Shown here: positions 1 to 7,475 of the stretch, in pieces
Layout of the letters: each line of letters opens with the position of its first letter
How positions within the stretch are numbered: the first letter of the stretch is position 1
Origin: an uncultured Algimonas sp.
Lineage (GTDB): Bacteria > Pseudomonadota > Alphaproteobacteria > Caulobacterales > Maricaulaceae
Direction of reading: 5' to 3'
DNA length: 64,000 nucleotides
Assembly: GCF_947498175.1 (NCBI RefSeq)
Contig: NZ_CANMJB010000002.1
Coordinates: 186,001 to 250,000 of the forward strand
The notes under the pieces: generated by a model
Database searches by the model: none
Told to the model about the DNA's origin: nothing
What the model saw: the letters and a program-made list of their open reading frames with translations, nothing else
Position numbers and translations under genes: made by a program

Positions 1-90
1 CGCACGACCACGACTCGGACGAAAAAAGCACCGGCTAAGAAACCCGCTGCGAAGAAGCCCGCCGCGAAGAAACCCGCGGCGAAGAAGTAG
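1..90 (+). CDS. C-terminal end of a Lys/Ala/Pro-rich protein (partial)
   Basis: The window opens inside a reading frame that ends at TAG 88-90. The 29 visible residues are three threonine/arginine-rich positions followed by repeats of the KKPAAKKPA type. Such tails occur on phasins (polyhydroxyalkanoate granule proteins), on histone-H1-like and other nucleic-acid-binding proteins, and on some translation factors. The family cannot be decided from the tail. A phasin would fit the TetR regulator and acyl-CoA synthetase that follow, but that is inference from context. Confidence 0.6.
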   Translation, partial: RTTTTRTKKAPAKKPAAKKPAAKKPAAKK

Positions 91-95
91 AAAGC

Positions 96-186
96 CTCAT
101 CCCGGGTTCGACCCGGGATCCATGACGGGAGGACCGGTCTTGGCAGCACGGTCGGGAGACGGACCCCGGGTCGAGCCCGGAGTGAC
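96..186. repeat. Palindromic intergenic repeat pair (type A)
   Basis: Left arm CTCATCCCGGGTTCGACCCG at 96 onward is a short palindrome. An inverted, slightly diverged copy (GGACCCCGGGTCGAGCCCGG) ends the element, with a spacer of about 45 bases. It is the same arrangement as the copies at 48197, 50138, 52311, 54056 and 54243. It lies between the stop of the partial gene and the TetR gene. Confidence 0.8.
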
Positions 187-216
187 GGATGTAGTCGGGT
201 CCGAGGGCAGGGTCTC

Positions 217-852
217 ATGACCGAGCGTTCCGAGACCAAGAAGACCATTCTGCGCACGGCGCAAGCGCTGTTCAACAATGAGGGCGAGCAGACCGTGTCC
301 TCCGTCGATATCGCCTCGGTCATCGGAATTTCGCCCGGCAATCTCTATTATCACTACAAGGGCAAGGATCCGATCATCCGCGAGCTGTTCGCGGATTTCG
401 AGGTCGAGCTGCGCCAGGTGCTGAGCGCGCCGATCAACGAGCCGCTCGCTCTGCAGGACAATTGGGTCTATCTCTACATCATCTTCGAGGAGATCTGGGA
501 TTTCCGCTTCTTCTACCGCAACCCGGCCGAATTGGTCGAGCGCGTGCCGGAGCTGCGCGGGCCCTTCTCCAGCCTGCTGACGCTGAAGGAACGTACGGCG
601 TTTTCGCTGCTGTCCGATCTGGAAGAGGACGGGCATCTTGACTTCGGCGAAGGCGAAAAGGCAGCCCTGTCCGCGCGGCTGGCGCAGCATTTCACATTCT
701 GGCTCCAATACCATCAGCTGCGCGAGGGCGACGTGCCGACCAAGGCCCTGATCGACCGCGGCGTCTATCAGAGCCTGGCCATGATCACGCCCTACTGGGC
801 GCATGGCGAAGGCTTCGCCGAATTGCTGCGCGAGGTGGTGGACGGCGAATGA
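217..852 (+). CDS. TetR/AcrR family transcriptional regulator
   Basis: A 211-aa protein with an N-terminal TetR helix-turn-helix at about residues 8-55 (TILRTAQALF, then GISPGNLYYHYKGKDPIIRE, the recognition helix followed by the conserved Y/H-K-KD segment). The C-terminal ligand domain contains FRFFYRNPAELV at about residues 97-108, typical of the TetR subgroup linked to lipid and fatty-acid genes. It lies about 95 bases upstream of a long-chain acyl-CoA synthetase on the same strand, so a fatty-acid-responsive repressor is plausible but not shown. ATG 217 is the natural start, just downstream of the palindromic repeat. Confidence 0.9.
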   Translation: MTERSETKKTILRTAQALFNNEGEQTVSSVDIASVIGISPGNLYYHYKGKDPIIRELFADFEVELRQVLSAPINEPLALQDNWVYLYIIFEEIWDFRFFYRNPAELVERVPELRGPFSSLLTLKERTAFSLLSDLEEDGHLDFGEGEKAALSARLAQHFTFWLQYHQLREGDVPTKALIDRGVYQSLAMITPYWAHGEGFAELLREVVDGE

Positions 853-946
853 TGCGCTGACCGATCCGTGATCCGGTTTGGCTTCCGATTTGCGCCATGT
901 TGCCCTAAGGACGCGAGCGAGAAAAAGAGCCAGTTCGGGAAATCAT

Positions 947-2749
947 ATGCTGTCCACCTTCAAGCGCGAAGCCGGTTACCTGTCGGGCATGTTGCGCATG
1001 CTGAAATCGGTCAAGGACGTGGACGCGGCGTCGAACCACCTGCTGGCCGACGAGCTGGAAATGCGCGTCGATGCGTTCGGTCCCAACATCGCCTTCATCG
1101 AGGACGAGCGCGAATGGACATACGACCAGACGGAGGATTACGCCAACCGGGTCGCCGGATGGTGCGAAAGCCTCGGCGTCGTCAAGGGGGACACGGTCGC
1201 GGTTTTCGTGCGCAACCGGCTGGAATATGTCGCGCTCTGGTTCGGGCTGTCCAAGCGGGGCGTCATTCCGGCCCTGATCAACTTCCAACTGGCGGGGCAG
1301 GCATTGGCTCATTGCGTCAATATCAGCGACGCCAGCCACGTCGTGGTCGATGTCGACCTCATCGACAGCTGGAAGAGCGCGCGCGAGCATCTGGATGACG
1401 GGCTGACCGAATGGGCCGCTTTCGGCGAGGTCCCCAAAGGCCATAAGCGCAAGATGAAGAGCTTCGACGCCGCCCTGTCCGACATCGTTCCAAACCGCCC
1501 GCCCAAAGCCGTGCGGGAAGGCCTGACCGCCGGAGGCCAGGGCATGAAGATGTTCACCTCGGGCACGACGGGCCTGCCCAAGGCGGCCAAGGTCACGCAT
1601 GTGCGAGCGCAGAACTACATGCGCGGTCTCGGCGCGGGCGCGAAGGCCGGGCCGAAGGACAGGATGCTTCTGGTTCTGCCGCTCTATCACGCGACGGGCG
1701 GGCTGGTCGGCATGGGCTCGGTTTTCTCCAATGGCGGAGCCTGCATCATCCGCCCGAAATTCAGCGCCTCGACCTTCTGGGACGATGCGGTGCAGTACGG
1801 GGCGACCATGTTCACCTATGTGGGCGAACTGTGCCGCTTCCTGCTCTCGACGCCGCCGCACCCGCTGGAGCGCGATCACAAGATCGAGTGGATCATCGGC
1901 AACGGCCTGCGTCCGGAAGTGTGGGAGAGTTTCACGGCGCGCTTCAACATTCCGCACGTCATCGAATTCTACGGCGCGACCGAAGGCAATGTCAGCCTGA
2001 TCAATCTGGACGGTCCCGTCGGCGCGGTCGGCCGGGTGCCGTCCTATCTGAAATGGAAATTCAACATCGACATCATCCGCTACGATGTCGAAACGGGCGA
2101 GAACCCGCGCGGGTCCGACGGCTTCGCACTCCGCGCCGATGACGACGAGGTGGGCGAAGTGATCGGGGAGATCCGCGAAGACGATCCGCGGTTCCGCTTC
2201 GACGGCTACCAGACCAAGGAAGCGACGCAGAAGAAGATCCTGCGTGACGTGTTCAAGCCGGGCGACGCCTGGTTCCGCACGGGCGACCTGATGAAGCGCG
2301 ACGGCCACGGCTATTACTATTTCATCGACCGGGTCGGCGACACGTTCCGCTGGAAGGCCGAAAACGTCGCCACCAACGAGGTGGCGGGCGTGCTGTCCGG
2401 ATTCGAGGGCGTGACGCAGGCCAACGTGTACGGCGTCGAAGTGCCGGGCTATGACGGGCGCGCCGGCATGGCGGCCCTCGTCTCAGACACGCCGCCGGAT
2501 TTGGAAAAGCTGAAGGCCTATCTCGACACCGAGCTGCCGCACTATGCACGCCCGGTCTTTCTGCGCTTGAGCGACGAGTCCGAGACGACCTCGACCTTCA
2601 AGTTCAAGAAGACGAACCTGGTCAAGGCGGGGTTCGACCCGAACCGGATCAGCGAACCGGTCTATTATTGCGACCCGCAGACCGGGGCCTACGAGCGGGT
2701 CGATGCGGAAACGTTCGAGAAGATCAACAGCGGAGCGATCCGGCTGTGA
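947..2749 (+). CDS. Long-chain fatty acyl-CoA synthetase (FATP-like)
   Basis: A 600-aa AMP-dependent synthetase that activates long or very long chain fatty acids to acyl-CoA via an acyl-adenylate. Motifs: P-loop-like MFTSGTTGLPKAAKVTH near residue 200, the ATP-binding EFYGATEGN segment near 340, and the C-terminal RTGDLMKRDGHGYYYFIDR hinge region with FRWKAENV near 470. The domain order is that of the fatty-acid-transport-protein subgroup. I chose ATG 947 rather than TTG 878 because the first 23 residues of the longer version are basic and non-conserved in appearance. It is followed after 2 bases by a DUF924 gene, so the two are probably co-transcribed. Confidence 0.93.
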   Translation: MLSTFKREAGYLSGMLRMLKSVKDVDAASNHLLADELEMRVDAFGPNIAFIEDEREWTYDQTEDYANRVAGWCESLGVVKGDTVAVFVRNRLEYVALWFGLSKRGVIPALINFQLAGQALAHCVNISDASHVVVDVDLIDSWKSAREHLDDGLTEWAAFGEVPKGHKRKMKSFDAALSDIVPNRPPKAVREGLTAGGQGMKMFTSGTTGLPKAAKVTHVRAQNYMRGLGAGAKAGPKDRMLLVLPLYHATGGLVGMGSVFSNGGACIIRPKFSASTFWDDAVQYGATMFTYVGELCRFLLSTPPHPLERDHKIEWIIGNGLRPEVWESFTARFNIPHVIEFYGATEGNVSLINLDGPVGAVGRVPSYLKWKFNIDIIRYDVETGENPRGSDGFALRADDDEVGEVIGEIREDDPRFRFDGYQTKEATQKKILRDVFKPGDAWFRTGDLMKRDGHGYYYFIDRVGDTFRWKAENVATNEVAGVLSGFEGVTQANVYGVEVPGYDGRAGMAALVSDTPPDLEKLKAYLDTELPHYARPVFLRLSDESETTSTFKFKKTNLVKAGFDPNRISEPVYYCDPQTGAYERVDAETFEKINSGAIRL

Positions 2750-2751
2750 GG

Positions 2752-3312
2752 ATGAAGACTCCTCAGGACATTCTTGACGTCTGGTTTTCCGACTCGGCTC
2801 GCCCTCGCTGGTTTGACAGTACGCCCGACTTCGACGCCCGCATCCTGCAGCTGTTCGAGGATACAGCGCGAACTCTTGCCAAGGGACCGTTCCCGTATCC
2901 GGAATGGGAAGAGGAGGCGGAGAGCGCACTGGCTCTTGCCATCGCGCTCGACCAGTTTCCACGCAACATGTATCGCGGCACGCGCCAGGCGTTTGCGTGG
3001 GACCGTCACAATCTGGGCGTGGCGGAGAGGGCCGTGGACCGGGGCTTCGATCTCGAACTGGACGACCCGGACCGACGCAAGTTCCTCTACATGCCCTTCA
3101 TGCATGCCGAAGACCTGGCGGCGCAGAACCGCTGCGTGGAACTGACGGGCTCGCGCCTGAACGACGGTGGCAGCACGCTGCGCCATGCCAAGGCGCACCG
3201 CGACGTGATCGAACGGTTCGGCCGGTTTCCGCACCGCAATTCGGTGTTGGGACGCGACAGCACGGAAGAAGAAGTCGAATTCCTCGCAAGCGGAGGCTAC
3301 GACCCGTCCTGA
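2752..3312 (+). CDS. DUF924 family protein
   Basis: A 186-aa protein recognised by its start (PQDILDVWF), ALDQFPRNMYRGTRQAFA near residue 65, FLYMPFMHAED near 110, and HRNSVLGRDSTEEE near the C terminus, all hallmarks of DUF924. The family folds as an all-alpha TPR-like protein and has no established enzymatic function. ATG 2752 lies 2 bases after the acyl-CoA synthetase stop, so translation is likely coupled. The longer in-frame extension into the upstream gene is not supported by family similarity. Confidence 0.9.
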   Translation: MKTPQDILDVWFSDSARPRWFDSTPDFDARILQLFEDTARTLAKGPFPYPEWEEEAESALALAIALDQFPRNMYRGTRQAFAWDRHNLGVAERAVDRGFDLELDDPDRRKFLYMPFMHAEDLAAQNRCVELTGSRLNDGGSTLRHAKAHRDVIERFGRFPHRNSVLGRDSTEEEVEFLASGGYDPS

Positions 3313-3315
3313 CGC

Positions 3316-3355
3316 CCTAGCCGCGATGAAAATCCACCTAGCCGCGATGAAAATC
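3316..3355. repeat. Short direct repeat, two 19-bp copies
   Basis: CCTAGCCGCGATGAAAATC occurs at 3316-3334 and again at 3337-3355, separated by two bases. It lies between the DUF924 stop and the hydrolase gene. It looks like a simple slippage duplication. Confidence 0.85.
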
Positions 3356-3434
3356 GACGCGCCGCGTCAAATCTCTGCAATATCATGGTTCCGCGACTTA
3401 CGCCCGGTGCGCCGAGACGCTATCATGATACGGT

Positions 3435-4379
3435 ATGACGCCGAAAACCCTCATTGTGTCGCTGTCGGAAACGATTTCCGAACAGGTCTCCAAGCTGACT
3501 CCGGACGATCAGTTCCTGGATAGGTTCCAGGACAATTTCCGCCGCATGACGCGGCGCTTCGACTCACCCGGACCGGAAGTGCGGATGACCGAGAGTTTCG
3601 CCGTGGACGGCGTGAAAGTGCAGCTTTTCGTACCTTTCGGACCTCTGCCGGATGTCGGACCGACCCTCATCTACGCTCATGGCGGCGGGTTCGTGACCTG
3701 CGATACGGAAACGCATGAAGGCATCATCCGCCGCTTGGCGAATGCGTCGCTCTGCCGGGTGCTGTCGGTCGAGTACAGGCTCGCGCCGGAGCATCCGTTC
3801 CCGGCCGCGCCGGACGATGTGAAGACGGTGCTCGACTGGGCATTGTCGGGGCAGGGCGAACCGCGCGGCATCGACGCCGGTCAGCTGGCGCTGGCGGGTG
3901 ACAGTGCGGGCGCCAACATCACGGCTTGGCTGTCCCAGGTCTATCGCGACCGCATCAAGGCGCAGCTGCTGTTCTACCCACTGATGCAGCTCAAGGACGT
4001 CAAGCCGGCCAATCCCGGACCGCAGGATTGGCTCAACATCGGAACCGTGGCGCTGAAATACATCCAGGACCATTATGTCTGCGGGGCGGATCCGATGAAC
4101 CCGAAAGTCTCGCCTCTCTTCGAGAAGGATCTGGATGGCCTGCCACCTGCCTTCGTCCTGACCTGTGGGCTCGATCCGTTGCGCGACGAAGGAAAGCTCT
4201 ACGCGGACAAGATGGAAGAGGCGGGCGTGACGGTCCAACACTGGTACGAAAAGACCATGCCGCACGGCTTTCTGAACTTCGCCAAGGCTTTCCCGAAGGC
4301 GCAGACCCTGCCGATCGAGGCGGCGGAGTTCCTCCGTGCGCAATTCCCGTCCCTGCCGCAATCCACGTCGCGTCCGTGA
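3435..4379 (+). CDS. Alpha/beta hydrolase, hormone-sensitive-lipase (HSL) type
   Basis: A 314-aa esterase/lipase-like protein. It has the HSL-family oxyanion motif HGGG (YAHGGGFVTCD, about residue 80), the nucleophile elbow GDSAGAN (about residue 154), an Asp in the GLDPLRDEG segment (about 249) and a His in PHGFLNF (about 279), giving a complete Ser-Asp-His triad. The expected reaction is hydrolysis of short or medium acyl esters; the natural substrate is unknown. The 3' end overlaps the predicted start region of the SelO gene. Confidence 0.92.
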   Translation: MTPKTLIVSLSETISEQVSKLTPDDQFLDRFQDNFRRMTRRFDSPGPEVRMTESFAVDGVKVQLFVPFGPLPDVGPTLIYAHGGGFVTCDTETHEGIIRRLANASLCRVLSVEYRLAPEHPFPAAPDDVKTVLDWALSGQGEPRGIDAGQLALAGDSAGANITAWLSQVYRDRIKAQLLFYPLMQLKDVKPANPGPQDWLNIGTVALKYIQDHYVCGADPMNPKVSPLFEKDLDGLPPAFVLTCGLDPLRDEGKLYADKMEEAGVTVQHWYEKTMPHGFLNFAKAFPKAQTLPIEAAEFLRAQFPSLPQSTSRP

Positions 4380-5739
4380 TCGACCGTCTGCACGGTGCGG
4401 AGGCGCGGCCATAGACTTCCGCCCCGACAAGGCGATTCTCGAACTGGGCGCGGATTTCTACGATCCGGTCGCTCCGGCCGAGTTTCCGCAGGCAGCGCTT
4501 CGCTATGCGGACGATCACAGCGCACGGGCGATCGGGTTGCAAGACGTGGACTGGATCCGGCGCTTCGCCGAATTCGAGCCATTCGAAGACTCGCTGCCGG
4601 ATCCGCTGGCTCTACGCTATCACGGACACCAGTTCCGCAGCTACAATCCCGAAATCGGAGACGGGCGCGGTTTTCTCTACGCGCAATGCCGGGACGCGGC
4701 GGGACGATTGCTCGACTTCGGCACGAAAGGCTCCGGCCAGACGCCTTTTTCACGCCGCGGCGATGGACGGCTGACCCTCCTTGGCGGGGTGAGGGAAGTG
4801 CTCGCCACGCGCTATTTGGAGCATCTGGGCGTGAACACGTCGCGCTCCTTCTGCCTGATCGAGACGGGCGAGGCGCTGCAGCGCCATGACGAACCGTCCC
4901 CGACCCGGTCCGCCGTGCTGACGCGGTTGCAACACAGCCATATCCGCTTCGGCACGTTCCAGCGGCAGGCCTTTTTCGGACGAACCGACAATCTGGACGC
5001 GCTGGTCGACTATTGCCGCCGCCATTTCTACCCGGAAATCCAGCGTCCGGCCGATCTCCTGCGCGAGGTCGCGCTGCGCAGCGCGGACCTGGTCGCCAGC
5101 TGGATGGCGGCAGGCTTCGTCCACGGCGTGATGAACACGGACAATATGAACATGACGGGCGAGGTGTTCGACTTCGGCCCGTACCGTTTCCTGCCTCATT
5201 ACGATCCGGCCTTCACGGCCGCCTATTTCGACCATGGCGGTTTGTACGCCTTTGCACGGCAACCCGAGGCGATGGGCTGGAATCTCGGCCAGCTGGCGCA
5301 AAGCCTCAGCCTGATCGAGGAGGACGACGTGCTGATCGCCGCGCTCCAGGCCTATGCGGACACTTATGAAGCCGCGCTTGTCGGGCACATGTTCCGGCGT
5401 TTGCGCCTGAGGCAAGCGGACGGGGCCTCGGCCTTCGTGAAACTGACTTTCGACACGTTGCGGGACAGCCGCGCCAATTGGCCGTTCTTTTTCCACGATT
5501 GGGCGGGCGGCGCATCGCCGGCGCCGTTGCAGGATTATCCGGATGGCCGATGGTCGGAATGGAAGCGGATCTACGCGCAGTTCGAGCCGTCGGGCCCGCG
5601 CCCGTCGACCGACCGGCCCGCGACACTGCTTTACGACGAAATCGGCGCGCTCTGGGCGCCGATCGCCGAAAGCGACGATTGGTCAACTTTTCGCGACACA
5701 CTGGAAAGCTTCGACAGACACGACTACGGAGAGGGCTGA
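4336..5739 (+). CDS. selO: SelO/UPF0061 protein adenylyltransferase
   Basis: A 467-aa pseudokinase-fold protein of the SelO (YdiU/UPF0061) family, which in characterised members transfers AMP from ATP to protein hydroxyl groups. Visible motifs: YHGHQFRSYNPEIGDGRG near residue 95, GTKGSGQTPFSRRGDGRLT near 129, and the catalytic/metal segment HGVMNTDNMN followed by FDFGPYRFL near 262-280. The upstream gene stops at 4379. The only ATG/GTG/TTG start I found upstream of the domain is GTG 4336, giving a 44-base overlap, so the true start may lie closer to 4411-4420 at an unusual codon. C-terminal Cys/Sec is absent. Confidence 0.9.
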   Translation: MRNSRPCRNPRRVRDRPSARCGGAAIDFRPDKAILELGADFYDPVAPAEFPQAALRYADDHSARAIGLQDVDWIRRFAEFEPFEDSLPDPLALRYHGHQFRSYNPEIGDGRGFLYAQCRDAAGRLLDFGTKGSGQTPFSRRGDGRLTLLGGVREVLATRYLEHLGVNTSRSFCLIETGEALQRHDEPSPTRSAVLTRLQHSHIRFGTFQRQAFFGRTDNLDALVDYCRRHFYPEIQRPADLLREVALRSADLVASWMAAGFVHGVMNTDNMNMTGEVFDFGPYRFLPHYDPAFTAAYFDHGGLYAFARQPEAMGWNLGQLAQSLSLIEEDDVLIAALQAYADTYEAALVGHMFRRLRLRQADGASAFVKLTFDTLRDSRANWPFFFHDWAGGASPAPLQDYPDGRWSEWKRIYAQFEPSGPRPSTDRPATLLYDEIGALWAPIAESDDWSTFRDTLESFDRHDYGEG

Positions 5740-5766
5740 ACGGCAAACTGAACTCGGAGTCCTCCC

Positions 5767-6396
5767 ATGAAAAAACTGCTTCTTCCCGCAATCCTCGCGA
5801 TCGCCCTCTCGGCCGGAGCGCAGGCGCAGACACCGGACGATGCGGCTGCACCTGAGACATTCGACTTCTCCACCATCCCGGCCGGAACCTACACGGACGA
5901 CAACGGGCACGCCTACATCCAGTTCTCCTACGATCACCAGGGCTATTCCCGCCCGATCCTGCGCTGGAGCGAGTTCGACGCGACCGTCGAGTTCGATCCG
6001 GAAAACCTGGAAGAGTCCACGCTGAACGTCGTCATTCCGGTGGATTCCATCGACTCCATGGTTCTGGACTTCGACGATCACCTGAAGAGCGACGATTTCT
6101 TCGATGTCGAAACCTATCCCGAAATCACCTTCCGCAGCACTTCGCTGGATATCGCGCCCGACGGGACCGGCACGATCACGGGCGATCTGACCATCAAGGA
6201 CATCACCCGCCCGATCACCTTCGACGGCCGGATCAACAAGGCCGGGAAGCACTTCATGAACGGCAAGGACATGTTCGGCATTTCCGGGACGGGAACCCTG
6301 CTGCGTTCCGACTACGGTGTCGGCAAGTACGCACCGAACGTCGGCGATGAAGTCGAACTCGTCATGGAAGTCGAATTCCAGAAAGCCGACGAGTAG
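5767..6396 (+). CDS. YceI-family periplasmic protein
   Basis: A 209-aa protein with a clear signal peptide (MKKLLLPAILAIALSAGAQA, cleavage likely before QTP). The mature part matches the YceI lipocalin-like fold: SYDHQGYSRPILRWSEFDAT near residue 55, SMVLDFDDHLKSDDFFDVE near 96, TGDLTIKDITRPITF near 140. YceI proteins bind isoprenoid-type lipids in the periplasm and often sit beside cytochrome b561. That is the case here: the next gene starts 4 bases after the stop. Confidence 0.94.
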   Translation: MKKLLLPAILAIALSAGAQAQTPDDAAAPETFDFSTIPAGTYTDDNGHAYIQFSYDHQGYSRPILRWSEFDATVEFDPENLEESTLNVVIPVDSIDSMVLDFDDHLKSDDFFDVETYPEITFRSTSLDIAPDGTGTITGDLTIKDITRPITFDGRINKAGKHFMNGKDMFGISGTGTLLRSDYGVGKYAPNVGDEVELVMEVEFQKADE

Positions 6397-6400
6397 AACC

Positions 6401-6979
6401 ATGGCAATGGCGGCCGCGTCCGACCGCTATACGCGGGTCGCGGTCGCCCTGCATTGGCTGATCGCCCTGATGGTGATCGGCCTAATCGTTTTCGGCTTGT
6501 TGATGACGAAGGAGTGGATGCCGAACCGTTTCGCCGTCTATCAGCTGCACAAGAGCTTCGGCATCGCCGTGCTGGTCCTATCGCTGGGGCGGCTGGTCTG
6601 GCGGTTGCGCCATCGCCCGCCGCCGCTTCCGACCGCCATGCCGGTCTGGCAGATACGCATCAGCCATGCCACGCATTGGCTGTTCTACGGGCTGCTCGTC
6701 GCGATGCCGCTATTGGGCTGGGCCATGGTCAGTGCGTCCACCTTGCCGGTGCCGACCCTATTGTTCTGGCTGGTGCCGCTGCCGGACTTGCCGGGGATCG
6801 GGGAGTCGGAAGCGGCGGAGGCGTTCTTCAAGGACCTGCACGAAATCGGCGCCTACCTGTTCATCGCCCTGATCGCCTTGCACATCGGCGCGGCCTTGAA
6901 GCACCAGTTCGTGGACCGGGACGGGTTGCTCCGCCGCATGTCGTGGCGGCGGTCTCCAGCTAAAGCGCCTCGACCCTGA
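6401..6979 (+). CDS. Cytochrome b561 family membrane protein
   Basis: A 192-aa integral membrane di-heme cytochrome. Four hydrophobic helices are visible, with histidines at the expected sites (ALHWLIALMVIG in helix 1, LHKSFG before helix 2, HATHWLFYGLL in helix 3, IALHIGAALKHQF in helix 4). It probably moves electrons between quinol and a periplasmic acceptor. It starts 4 bases after yceI, the usual pairing. ATG 6401 is chosen because the upstream in-frame codons overlap yceI and look non-coding. The last 20 bases overlap the convergent gene at 6960-7364. Confidence 0.92.
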   Translation: MAMAAASDRYTRVAVALHWLIALMVIGLIVFGLLMTKEWMPNRFAVYQLHKSFGIAVLVLSLGRLVWRLRHRPPPLPTAMPVWQIRISHATHWLFYGLLVAMPLLGWAMVSASTLPVPTLLFWLVPLPDLPGIGESEAAEAFFKDLHEIGAYLFIALIALHIGAALKHQFVDRDGLLRRMSWRRSPAKAPRP

Positions 6980-7364
6980 CTTTGATGATCTCGCTGACCC
7001 GTTCGACCGGGAATGCGTCGTTTCCCGTTCTGAGCTGCATGATCAGACTATCGCCGAGCACGCAGAGCTGTTTGCGGGTGAACGGCAGGTCGCGCTCCAA
7101 CAGGCGCGCGCCGAGCGACAGGCGGAAAGCCGCGAAGCGTTTCCGGTCGGGCCGCATGTGCGGTTCGCGAAAATCGAGCGCCAATGTGCAGATTTCGGCC
7201 AAATCCGCCTTGGTGGCTGCGATCTGGAAGCCGTGCCACGACAGGGACCGGCCGATGGGAAACCCTCTCAGCAAAGGTCCGAATTCGCGCATTTCGCGAT
7301 AGACGCGCGACAGGAAATCTTCCCGATGAAACGGATTGATGGAACGAACGCGTATGATTGCCAT
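6960..7364 (-). CDS. Hypothetical protein, 134 aa
   Basis: I do not recognise the family. The protein is soluble, basic, with no signal peptide or membrane segment; it contains paired aromatic/arginine segments (SLSWHGFQIAATKADLAE, EPHMRPDRKRFAAF). The start ATG 7364 has a good ribosome site (GGGGAGGG, about 9 bases upstream). An imperfect CtrA-like sequence (TTAA-N7-TCAA) lies about 45 bases upstream of the start. The 3' end overlaps the cytochrome b561 gene by 20 bases. Confidence 0.65.
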   Translation of the reverse strand: MAIIRVRSINPFHREDFLSRVYREMREFGPLLRGFPIGRSLSWHGFQIAATKADLAEICTLALDFREPHMRPDRKRFAAFRLSLGARLLERDLPFTRKQLCVLGDSLIMQLRTGNDAFPVERVSEIIKVRVEAL

Positions 7365-7475
7365 GATTTTGACCCTCCCCGTGACAACCCTGTGACGACA
7401 AGGTTAACGGAAGGTCAATGGATTTGACATGAACGGACGACCTGCGAGGCCGTAAACGCCCGATATTTATGCAGA

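Noticed and set aside
1-90. Naming the first partial gene as a phasin or histone
   Set aside because: Only a low-complexity KKPAA tail is visible, which several unrelated families share.
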